The translations under genes and the position numbers were made by a program. The notes beneath the pieces are model-generated. The model was not told the origin of the DNA. It did not search any database and worked only from the letters and a program-made list of their open reading frames with translations. 64,000 bases of DNA from Atrichornis clamosus (lineage: Eukaryota; Chordata; Aves; Passeriformes; Menuridae), in NCBI GenBank assembly GCA_013400975.1, contig WBMZ01000388.1, positions 92,618 to 156,617 on the forward strand, given 5' to 3'. Below, piece after piece: positions 39,901-49,869 of this stretch. Each line of letters opens with the position of its first letter. The first letter of the stretch is position 1.

Positions 39901-41534
39901 GCTTTAATGAAAAAAAATAAAGCAGCTGGACCATAATCCGTAAATATTTCTTGATTCTCCAAAATGAAGAAAATCAGAGAAGCCAAATGCACTCCAGAGA
40001 GGCAGATCACTCCTCACAGTAAGGCATTCTGTTAAAGGACAATTGTTCAGTTTCCACAGGAGTTGGCAGAAGTTTAACTGCCAGGTCCAACCAAATGTTT
40101 ATGAACTACCAGTCAGAAGACACATCTTAAAAATCGGTTGCTCAGTGTGTAGCTGTTGATATCAAGTCAGGTGTTGGCAAGGAACTAATTTAAAGAAGTC
40201 ACCCAAACTTTAAAGACACACAGCGGAATCTGTATTTAAGAAGAGCAGAAGAATCAAAGAGTTGTATTTTTATGTGAAAAAATGAAATATCACTCATATA
40301 TAATATGTTTTGTAAAAAAAAAAAATAATTTTAATAGTGGACACACACAGTCTATTCAGTACTACCAGAAAAAGGATTAATCTACTGATATCCTAAAACC
40401 ATGAAAACTCTCAAGTACAATGATAAGGATTGGCTCATGGAGCTTTCTTAAAAGCCAAAAGTCCTGAAACAATAAAAAGCCAAAATATATTAAGGTACTA
40501 TGACAAACATATCCCATACCTCATTTTAAAAAAAAAGGAAAAGCAAAATATTGGCTAAGATTATCAGTTCCAGTGTAATCTATATTTTTTCTTAAAATAA
40601 GAATTATGTTATATATATTGGATTTTGCCCTGAACAGTTTTAAGCTAGTGTAATACCTACAGAATTGGACTATTTAGTTTAAACTAAGAATGAAAGCCAA
40701 ATTACACAGCTTTAGTCAAGACCTTGATGACCCTATTTTATTTTTAGGTTTTCCTTCTGTCATATCCATGTCATTTGTCTTTTTTTTTTTTTCTTCTTTT
40801 ATAAGTAGCATTGCATCCATCATCCCCACCTGATCTAGGAAGCTTTCAAGTGTGGAACTGGAGCCAGAGAGCTGCTAAGTCTGTGTTCAGAGCTGATCGA
40901 GCTACAGTGAAGAGACGACTGCCTGGCTGCAGATGGACAGAACTGGATAAGTTCCATCTCCACACACACAGTGCTGAAGGCTGATTTGAGACCTCCTTTT
41001 AGCTATTATACTTCTCTGGAAAACAAAGTTAGACTGAAAAGTACGTACTGAGAAGGACTCCTTCGTGGCCTTTGCATAAAAAAAGGGAAGGTCTCTTGGT
41101 TTACTCTTCGTGAACACAGATTCCTGAGAGATTTGCATGGGCCATGGCAGGAATCACGTACACAAAGTTTTGAAAATGCTGATAGTACTTTCAGCTGCAA
41201 ATCACTACAAGCAGAGTTTTGGTACAAAGGAGCTTCCAGATGTGCCAAAAAACATCGGATTTCCCTGTCTGTGGTGCCAAATATCTTATGCAGTTCTAGA
41301 CATCAAAGAATTTTTTAAAGCCAATTCTGCACTGCAAATTTCTATGCCCTCAGATTTGTTGTAAAGTGATGAGACAAGAACAAAGTTTGGGCCAAGAACT
41401 GCAGTGCACAGACAAAACTTTATAGAATGCAGAAAAAATGAATTGCAGAAGTGCTGTAACTTAAATTTCGCTGGGTCTCAGTGTGTTTTAACTGATCCAT
41501 ATAAAACCAAAACATGCACTGCAAATTAAAATAA

Positions 41535-41556
41535 AAACAAACAAACAAACAAACAA
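41535..41556. repeat. (AAAC)n microsatellite
   Basis: About five perfect AAAC units are embedded in A-rich sequence. The tract is a simple repeat with no coding or regulatory meaning that I can support. Confidence 0.9.
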
Positions 41557-44452
41557 AAAAGGTACTGAGCAGTCAGTAGGTCACTACCAAGAAAAACATG
41601 AAAAAAAACAAGGAAAGGAAAACCTACACTGAGCAGAAAAGACCAGTGGGGATTCTGAATTGAGCCTGTTAAGGTTTTCTAGCAAATGTATTCAGCAGAC
41701 TTACACTGCAGTACTACTGTTAATCTGCATAGGTAATACTGTAGTGATAAAACAGTTACAGGTTAAGCCTTCACACAAAAGTTAACTTACAAAGACTTCC
41801 CAAAAAACCTTTCCTGGATACGACTAGGAGTTTCCAACATGGAATTCATGGACAGGATTTCAAAAGAACATTACCTATTTATTATTACATAATAAGGTTT
41901 TTGACAGAGCTGATAAGGTAAGGTAGAATGACTTTACAATACATTACTTTTGAGCCAAGTTTTTGTTTTCTTCCCTTTTATTCCCTGCTATCATGAATGA
42001 AAAGCAGAATATTACACCCAGTTCTCAGGGCTGCTCTAAAGGTTATTCAGAACTTGAGGCAATCTTTGGGATTCAAAAAGAGAACTGAATACCTAATATT
42101 CAAATGATGCATTTTATAAAATCCTCTTAAAAAAAAAAGTAACTCAGTGATCTAGCTACAATCCACATATTATACCTGAAAGACACATTTGTTTAACTTA
42201 TTCAATAAGATGCTTATAGTATTCTGTATTACAAATTTCTTGAGATCCTGCCTCTGTAATTAAATGAAAATCATACTCTTGATCAGGTAACTTCCTCTCT
42301 GGAAACTCTTCAAATCTAGCAAGAACCTTTCAAAACATGCTGTAATTATTTAGAATGTTAGGTTAGCAAACTGCAATCAAATAAAACACCCCAACAAAAC
42401 CTTTCTTTCCCCCCACACATAGACCACTGTAAACTTCTTTAAGAGTGAGGAATTACCACAGACGTTTTATGATAGGCTTGTTGCTTTTAAATAGCAGCCT
42501 TACCATCTGTTCTCTACTAATTAGGAATGCAAAGAGAACACAATTCACAGTTACATTAGCACATAGTAAGATTAAACTGTTTAAATGACCGAATAGAAGC
42601 TTCCCGTGCTCGTACAATGGTATTTCCAGCTGTGTTTCCCATGCTTGTGACATAAATGATACCCTAGCTGACGTGAAAGTTCTAGAGTTACTAAATACTT
42701 ATTTGTATCTGCTATTAGATACAATGATCTGTTACTTTAGGACTGCGGTTGGTTCTTTGGAACCTAGACCAGGAACTCAGCGCAAAAGTGAAGAAAAAGT
42801 ATTAAAAAGAACAGCACACATTCATTTAGAATGAGAGCAACACCTTGGGGTAAAAGAATCTACTCAATATATCATAACTACCTTAGCTACTAAAAATGAT
42901 GCATTATGAATTATGTTTACTGAGACATTACTTTTATTAATATCTGGGAAATCTAACAGGTGCTGAGGAATGCTTAGGTCAGAAAATGACATCTGGCTGG
43001 CAATAATTACAGATGAAACTTTTGCTTTAAAAAGGAAAATTAATTGTGTCTCAATGTGCAAAATCCACAAATTTAGAATATAATGGATGAAATACTAACA
43101 GAGATATTTGAAAAGTAATCTAAAGTGAGAACAGATATTTAAATACACGAAAAGCAGTCAGATAGTAAAAGTAAAAAGGATGTGCTGACAACACTGTAAG
43201 AGAAAAATGGGACAAGTAAAACAATTCCTTCTCTTTCATTAAAGATAAGATACTGTGAGACTGCAACAAAGCAATACTGCCATTAGACTTTCACAGACTG
43301 CTGTTGGTTCAGATTGAAAATGGGAACAACTGGGGTTTAAGCAAGAAGATTTGTATGCCATGTATAAGAAAGTTTATGGAATCCTCCAGACTTCTGACTA
43401 TATAGCAGTCATTAAATGTGGAGGAGATAGATAAGAGTGCATTTAAACTTTTATTATTTAAATTACTTAGAAAAGCAAATACTGCATAAACTAGCATTTA
43501 ATGTTGGAGATGCTGTTAGATTTGAAGTGAATTGTCAGTTCTTTCTTATCCCTGTTTCTCCAGATTTTTAAAATAACACTTCGTGTTTTATAAATACAAC
43601 TTGCTTTATCAAAAAAACCCCTCAGAATAAACACTTTCACACATTGTATAAATCATTCCTTTTCTTTTCTAAGTTCCGTACCAATGCTGCTGTGATATTT
43701 CTCCATTCCATTTCAGCAATTATCTGTAACAAAGAAATGCATTCACAATTTCTCTATTGGACTTTGCACAGACACTCTAAGTTTTTGATGTCAGTCTCTA
43801 TATTTTATCCAAACTTATCTAGACAGAGAATCTAGTGATGCAGGCTTAATAAACAACTGGTTGCCAACACTGGATCACTATTAATTCCTCACTTGATCTA
43901 TGTTAACTTGCTGCAGTTCTGATGGAGCTTGGACATCCTTGGGATTGAAGCAGTGTTTAGGTGAGTAGGGCCAGTGGAGAGGGCAGCCAAGCACAGCTGC
44001 TCAGCTCCCTTAAATCAGCTTTTGCCCAACAACCTGGTTTTAAATCTCTTTTCTTTCGGATTCGCCTTCTACCAGCATTTGAGAAATATTGGAAAAGATT
44101 CTCATTAAATATTCTAGGAACAATGAAAAAGCCTGTTCCATTGTCTGTGTTAAATAAGACTTTCTGAGGGTGTTTTATTCTGGTTTGGGGGGCTGAGGGA
44201 GGCACCCCATGGAAGGGCTAGCTTAATTCAGCAACCTTGTCAGGGGGCAGCCTCAGCGCCCTCCCTGTCTACCCACAAGGCTCTGAGGAGCCTTTTAGAG
44301 TCAAATTAAAAAACAAGCACACAAAACCAAACAAAACAAAAAAAAAAGATCGCTGAAAATGAACTTGCCAAACACAACCGAGCGAGGAGACAGTCACCCG
44401 GAGGCTTTGCTGGCTTGTCCTCATCTGCGTGCCGGTCCTGAGGGGAGACTGA

Positions 44453-44757
44453 GAGCGGGGACACTCCCTCACAATTCCCCGCCGCCAGAAGCCTCCAAAA
44501 GGGCGGGAACAGCATCCCCGCACAGTTTCCCGCCCCCGGAAGCCTCCAAAAAGGCGGGAACACCGTCCCCTCACAGTTTCCCGCCCTTTTGGAGGCTCCA
44601 AAAGGGCGGGAAACTGGGAGGGGACCGTATTCCCGCCCCCAGAAGCCTCTGGAAGGGCGGGAAACTGAGGGGACAGTAGTCCCGCCCCTCAGGAGTCTTC
44701 AAAGCGGGTGAAACTGGGAGGGGATGATATTCGTGCCGTTTTCGAGGCTTCTTAACC
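44453..44757. repeat. E2F/Sp1-motif hairpin minisatellite
   Basis: The array has five near-complete units of 50-53 bp starting at 44,475, 44,526, 44,577, 44,630 and 44,680, with degenerate partial units at 44,453-44,474 and 44,730-44,757. Each unit has a TTCCCGCC-type block, an AGAAGCCTCC-type centre, a GGCGGGAA block and a linker. The flanking blocks are mutually inverted, so each unit can fold as a hairpin. In the unit at 44,630 the arms TTCCCGCCC and GGGCGGGAA are perfect and enclose a second nested pair (CCAGA / TCTGG). Linkers in units 1-2 read as CCCCTCACAG, while in units 3-5 they read as the reverse-complement form CTGGGAGGGG. The array is therefore inverted about its middle. At least eight cores match TTTSSCGC/GSCGGGAA E2F sites, and several contain GGGCGG Sp1 boxes. 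Confidence 0.9.
44577..44613. repeat. Perfect 18+1+18 palindrome
   Basis: The 18-bp arm at 44,577-44,594 is the exact reverse complement of 44,596-44,613, with a single G at the centre (44,595). Each arm carries TTTCCCGCCC at its outer end, so two oppositely oriented E2F-type sites face each other. The symmetry continues imperfectly outwards: the next 16 bases on each side match at 13 positions. This marks the turning point of the whole array. Confidence 0.95.
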
Positions 44758-45035
44758 CCTCCCCCAGAACGGCTTCTCTATGAGGGGGCAGTGCTGCGCT
44801 CGCTCCTCGGGGCCGTCGAGAGGCGCTGGTACTCTTTCCTAGTGGTGAACGCGGTGTGATTGGGAAGGGTTACCTCCCTCCTCTGCTTCAGGGAAGCAAA
44901 GCTTTGTTTTTCCCTAGATTTGCACTCTGAGGGGTTGTTTACGGGCGGCGCGTGCCCCGTCCCCTTGAAGCTGCTTTGTTTTTGGCTGTGGCACTGAGTG
45001 AGGTGCGAGGTCACTCCTTTCCTTCTGCTTGTGGT

Positions 45036-45165
45036 TATACATATTTATTTATTTATGTGGGTGGCACATATATATGTGAATTTTTACATATGTATGTAAA
45101 CACATTATGTGTAGGGGCTTATGTATATATCCATATATCTATATGTATGCTTTTTTTTTTTTAAA
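45036..45165. repeat. AT-rich low-complexity tract beside the CpG island
   Basis: TTTA repeats, alternating TATA/CATATA/TATG motifs and a poly-T run (45,151-45,162) follow the CpG island directly. The composition changes abruptly from GC-rich to almost pure A/T within a few tens of bases. The tract has no coding value. Confidence 0.85.
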
Positions 45166-45170
45166 TGTGT

Positions 45171-45223
45171 ATGTATATCTCAGCCCCTGAGGGTGGACAA
45201 AAGACATTGCTGAGCACTTGCAG
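45171..45223 (+). other. Candidate 5' exon end with splice donor
   Basis: TTGCAG|GTAGGTGAG at 45,218-45,232 is a strong splice-donor match, about 200 bp downstream of the CpG island. An ATG at 45,171 opens 17 codons plus two bases up to this donor, in the phase used by the candidate exons at 46,891 and 49,120. The ATG sits beside a low-complexity tract with no good initiation context, and the exon's 5' limit is unknown. It may be part of a noncoding leader. Confidence 0.2.
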
Positions 45224-45847
45224 GTAGGTGAGGGTTAACCCTGCTCCTTGTCCTGATGTGTGAGGGATAATTGTTTCCCTTATCTTGTATATCCCCCTGC
45301 CACTACTTAATAAACCAACCAGCAGGGTGCTAATAAAAGAAATAGCTGTTACTAAAACGTGTTTCTCTTATAGAAGAAAACAAGTTCATGATTTTGGTGT
45401 TATCAGAGCCCAACATTGCCTTAAGGGAGTGGGGTGGGTTTAAAATAGCTATTAAAATTATTGCTGGGAAATGAAATTTGATTAAAAAAAGCAGGAGCCC
45501 TATGGCTTTACAAAAGCATTTCAGTAAAATAGTGCTGTTTCAGGTTGTTATTTGAGCTCTGGGCGCTGCTTTATTGAAGATAGCTACTTAAAATATTACA
45601 GATATGAAATGGAAAAACTGTCAAACCTTTTATTATTTGATATTTGAACAGCAAATAAGGGCCAACGCAAGGTAAAAGATTTGCTTGCCCTATTGGTAAA
45701 TGCTTATTATTTTTGTGTCACAGATGGCTCTTACACAGTAGTATGATGTTATTTTTATAACTTTGAATCTCTTTTGTTAGTATTCCTTCTCGTGATTAGA
45801 ATTAGGGAGAGAAAAGTGTGTGTGAATGTGTGTCTTTTGTTTGGAGG

Positions 45848-45864
45848 TTTTTGTTTGTTTGTTT
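45848..45864. repeat. (GTTT)n microsatellite
   Basis: Three to four GTTT units lie in a T-rich stretch, a simple repeat without other features. Confidence 0.85.
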
Positions 45865-46890
45865 ACCTAGAAGGGGGTCCAAAAATGTGAATTGATGGTC
45901 CTTTCTCCCTGAAACCGAAGTACCAAAGCAATTGTTGCCTGAAAAGAAACACTTGTATTTCCTGACAGTCTTCCACAGGAAAGTCTGTGGTAGCCCCGAA
46001 CCACTATGTGGTTCAAGTAGTAGCATAAGGTAAAAAGGTGTTAGTAAGACCATCTCCAGTATAATTTTCTTTCTACAAAAACGAATATAGTGGATATAAG
46101 CGTTTTATTTGCTGCCATTTATTCGGCTGAATAAAGAAAAAATTGTGTTAGAAGGAAAGAGTAGGATAATTGCTTGAAATTAGAAAGCATGGGTTTAGAT
46201 CCCGGTTGTGCCTGCCTTAGACCAGGTAATTAAGTATAAGTAATTCTAGCTCTTGCTATGTTTTTTAATAATAATAGGGGGGTTTTAATTGGTTTTTTTC
46301 TAAACTATAATGAGAAAATTACTACAGCTTCAAAATTAAAAAGAAAACAGGTTAACCTTTATGCCTGGTTTAGAAAGTATATATAAGTAGGCATCAAATG
46401 GTGTACGAGATAAGTAACTTCCATACACACAACAAATAGTCTTCTTTCATAAAACAATATTCATGACTTCGAAAAGGAAGGTTTCAGCTGTTAACACCAT
46501 ATGTGGATGTGTAAATAGTTCTTATGGCATCAGCTAGAAAAACCTCAATGTTAATGTTTTTATTACATTGATTTTATAGAATTATGTTCCCTTACAGATT
46601 TAGGGAAGCTGCCAATATTTGACATGACTTGTATTTTGTTATGATTAGATCAGGCTTTTAGTACAAAGCTCAGTGAATGGTGCCAGGATATTTGCCTCCT
46701 ATGATAGATAAGTATCTTTCAGTTTTTCTTATGCCTTTGCCTGTTGCAGCTTTTTAACATGTGGGCTTAATTAGTGATAATACAAATGAGACAAACTAGA
46801 ATGCTCAATTCCTTGCTAGGAATAATTACTCTGTTTAAGTGGAAGTGTGAATCTGTGTGAAAGGTAGTCATATATATTTTCTCATTTCAG

Positions 46891-47007
46891 AGTGCATGGT
46901 GTCAAAAAGCTCACTTGGCTACTGGGGAGAATCCTGCTGTGTGCCTATTCAAGCCACCTTTTACAATCTCTACTGGCCTGCAGTTTGAAAAAAAAGGACA
47001 AAAAATA
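46891..47007 (+). other. Candidate internal exon (117 bp)
   Basis: A good acceptor, TTTTCTCATTTCAG, ends at 46,890 and a good donor, ATA|GTGAGT, starts at 47,008. The enclosed 117 bp is exactly 39 codons, so the exon is phase-symmetric. Two of its three frames are open. The phase-0 frame encodes 39 residues and begins SAWCQKAHLATGENP. The phase-2 frame is open to the donor and joins the candidate exons at 45,171 and 49,120. I recognise neither product. The composition is less AT-rich than the flanks. An AATAAA at 47,060-47,065 lies shortly downstream, so it could also be a terminal exon of a short transcript. Confidence 0.3.
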
Positions 47008-47069
47008 GTGAGTTTGTCCCATAAAATTCCGAATAGCTGAGTCTTGACCCCTTTGCTTTAATAAAGTGC

Positions 47070-49110
47070 TTTATATTTCCTTGCCTTAATCATGTTGTGC
47101 TTTTGCATTTACAACAGCAGTAAATTCACAGCATTACTGTAAAACTTCTCTGGTAGATACCAACTTCACCATTTTCAGGTAAATGCTTGGAAGGAAAGGT
47201 TTGGTTTTGTTTTTCTACTGCTTGGTTCCCAAGTTAATAAAAAGTAATAGATACAAATGTTGCTGTGGTTGGCTACTGTTACTGTAGTTAGTGTTACATT
47301 GTTAGTTCTATGTATACTGTATATAGGTGTAATTCTGGAGGTATGCCTGGACAGTCAAGGTACTCTAAATTTTACATGCTTAGTTTTCCAAACACTTAAA
47401 TAATTCCTACAGCCATGTTTTTACTTATCTATAAGCCACTTGGAACTTGCTGGAAATGTCAGGCTACAAGCATGGAGATGGGCAGGAATCACAGCGAGGC
47501 CACCAGATTAAAGGTTTGTTGGAAGCTCAATCAGCAGTTAATGGATTGTTCTTTCTCTTTGTAATTTTGCCATATTTTAGTGCCCAAATTGGGTGTTTGA
47601 CTACAGGGTATGAGTATGAAACCTTTGTCTAGAATGCTAGATTTCATTGTATTGGCTGTGTGATTGAATATACTCAACCTATTATGCTTGCTAATATTTG
47701 CCTCATGATTGATTATGCTTTTCAGAAAGAAAATATGCATTTATAAGACTTGTTAGTTTTCTAAATCTATAACTTTCTAGTGAATGCTGGATATTGTATT
47801 TACCCATTTATGTCTCACTGTATATCAATTTAAAATTATTCAGGTACATTAAAGTAAACCCAGACTTCTCTAGTTTATCTGGCAGAGAAACGGAGAACAG
47901 AATGTCAGTAATGGAAATTAACTCATTTTCTACATGTAATATGTTTTAGCAGAATTACATTACATCATCCTGATTTGTGGTTTTTAAGTCTGAAGCAGAC
48001 CATGAGGATTATAAAATCTTTCATGTTTACAATTCTGTTGTATTGCTATTCATTAAAACTGAATATTCATTGCAGTTCCTACATGAAAAGGCTGCAAGAA
48101 TGTTGTGACTTTAGCACAATTTGCCAGCTTAAATTTTAGACAGAAGAGTGATAATATCCGTACCTGTACATGCAACAAAGCTGAGACCGTGTTGTAGAGT
48201 TTGTTTTGGCAACTCTAAATAAGAGTGAATTTCTACTTGCTTTTATTCTCCTAAGTTAAAAGAGAGAAGACAGAAAAAGTTAAACATTAAGGTAGTGTTT
48301 ATTTCATATTTATCAACCAGTAGATAAGCTTTTTCAGATTGATATTTGAAAAAAAAATTGCTTTAGTGGATATGTTTTATATTGAGCAAATACAAAAGAA
48401 AATAATTTGTTTGTCAAGAAAATAAATTATATGACAGAAACAAAATCAGTTCCTTGTCTTTTACTTCTAGCTGATGGATGTCTGACAGGACTTATATCTG
48501 TCTTGCCCATGCTTAAAACACAAAATGAAATGTTTTCTTGTCTTTCTTGGCAAATATTTATTCTTGTATTGTTATTTTATTACCTTATGTGAGCTGTACT
48601 GTTTTTGCTACCTTTTCGCTACAGCAGCCATCTTTCCCCAGTTCAGCTTGGCTGTTTTGGTTGAGCAAGGCAGGGAGGAAAAGGAAGCAGAGACTTAAAA
48701 TTTTCCTCTGCAGTGAGGACTGTCCTTGCTGTCCAACTTGGGTCGCTGTGTTGGATGGAGAGAACGGGTACAGATCCTGCAGCTGTGGGCACACACAAGT
48801 GTTGATGCTGTAGTAGTAACCTGCACCCCACCCTTTTGTCACCACAAAATCAGAACAAATGCTAGTTTCTGTAGATGACAGACATGGGAAAAGTTAGGTG
48901 AACAGAAAGAAAGCAATCTGAGGAAAAGAGAAGAAAGAGAAACTGGAAGATGAAAGGTAGATGAAGTTTGTTTTCACAATATTTTTCTGAATTCTGCATG
49001 CCTGACCTGTCTTCCTCACAGTAAGAGAATGTGAAGGTACAATACCTTTTTTCCCACTAGTTAACAAAAGTGCTGGCTCTAATAGAAATTCCCTTTTTTA
49101 TGACTTTTTT
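47070..49110. other. Probable intron or intergenic sequence
   Basis: This part is AT-rich with short open frames only. A less AT-rich patch at 48,600-48,850 is open in overlapping frames on both strands and has a fair acceptor-like CTACAG at about 48,625. No domain is recognisable, so I leave it unassigned. Confidence 0.5.
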
Positions 49111-49119
49111 TTTTTCCAG

Positions 49120-49351
49120 TAACCCTACCTACAAAGGGTTAAGCAGCAGTAATACTGAGCAGTGTCCTTGCCTTGAGGTGTCTTCCCTTCTTCCACGCAA
49201 GATACACCAGCCCCTGAAATGTCCTGCCTTTACTCTCAGTGAGAATTTCTTTTCTAGTGTTTCAGAAGATGAGTGGAAAAAAGTTAAGACAAAGGAGTTT
49301 ATGGATAACATGTATCCTAATAATGAAAAACATGCATTCATGGTTCACTGA
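49120..49351 (+). other. Candidate 3' coding exon
   Basis: A long pyrimidine tract followed by TTCCAG ends at 49,119, an excellent acceptor. In the phase left by the candidate exon at 46,891-47,007 (two bases carried over) the frame stays open for 76 codons to a TGA at 49,349-49,351. The product is polar, with cysteines near the start and an acidic/basic stretch containing SEDEWKKVKTKEF, and I do not recognise it. AATAAA signals follow at 49,613-49,618 and 49,858-49,863. A second, AT-rich frame (49,239-49,769, 176 codons from a GTG) overlaps it and is probably incidental. The three-exon model would give 133 residues; chance or a noncoding RNA is equally possible. Confidence 0.2.
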
Positions 49352-49869
49352 TAACATGCATACAATCTTGGGATCTGTAAACTTAACTATGCAGAGTTTT
49401 CATTTCTTAAAGAACTTTGACTCAGACCTTTGTTCCTTCAGAGACTTTTACTTCGTTTCTTGTTGGAGAACTAAAATAACATTCACAGACTTTTATCAAA
49501 TTCAAAATATGCTGTCCTCAGACATAGCAAGTATTCAAAATCTAAATTTTTATAAATGCGATAATCTGTATTATCTCTTATATTTACCTAGGAATATGAA
49601 AGAGTTGCATAGAATAAAAATATTTTTAAAATTAATTGGTTCATCTATTCTTGTCTATATTGTGGGGCTAACTAGTAGCACTGTAATTATCTCCTGCATA
49701 AGAATCTTATGCTCAGATAATTGCACACTTTTTCAACCCCAGTATAATGCACAAAACTACCACGATTAAATTATAGAACTAGATTAAATGTGAAGTGCAA
49801 ACTTTTAAAGGAATTTCCTAGCCCTAACAGGGCCTTATTTTATTAATCTGAAAGCATAATAAATGTTTA

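Larger units (their letters stand above)
32580..44170. other. Gene-free AT-rich stretch
   Basis: No gene is supported. The block holds a short hairpin at 36,969-36,997 (8-bp arms TGGTGCTG / CAGCACCA) inside a locally GC-richer patch (36,950-37,100), a poly-T run near 40,780-40,792 and an (AAAC)n microsatellite. A strong-looking splice donor, TTTAG|GTGAGTAGG, occurs at about 43,961 on the plus strand, shortly before the CpG island, but no coding sequence accompanies it. The stretch 39,270-39,370 is rich in homeodomain-like cores. Confidence 0.55.
44370..45010. promoter_or_regulatory. CpG island, probable promoter
   Basis: This is the only CpG-dense, GC-rich block of this size in the window, and it is bounded sharply by AT-rich DNA on both sides. 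It contains the E2F/Sp1 hairpin array at its centre and a further CpG-rich part without repeats at 44,770-44,990 (for example CGCTCGCTCCTCGGGGCCGTCG and GGGCGGCGCGTG). There is no clear TATA box, consistent with a CpG-island promoter. Direction is not proven. Plausible downstream splice donors on the plus strand (about 44,998 and 45,224) favour a plus-strand transcript, but bidirectional use is possible. The GGCGGGAAA motifs predict activation at the G1/S transition through E2F factors if it drives a gene. Confidence 0.75.

Noticed and set aside
44269..44679. Three overlapping open frames (two minus, one plus) with repeated FPPFWRL-like or EASK-like peptides
   Set aside because: They are translations of the hairpin array in different frames. 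Their peptide repeats follow the DNA unit and there is no independent coding signal.
46185..46220. GGGTTTAGATCCCGG, superficially like a tRNA T-arm with its loop
   Set aside because: No matching acceptor stem, D-arm or A/B-box spacing is present around it.
49239..49769. 176-codon plus-strand open frame, the longest in the window
   Set aside because: It starts at a GTG inside the candidate exon at 49,120 in a different frame, is AT-rich with F/I/L/N-heavy composition, and has no recognised domain. It is most likely chance in an AT-rich 3' region.
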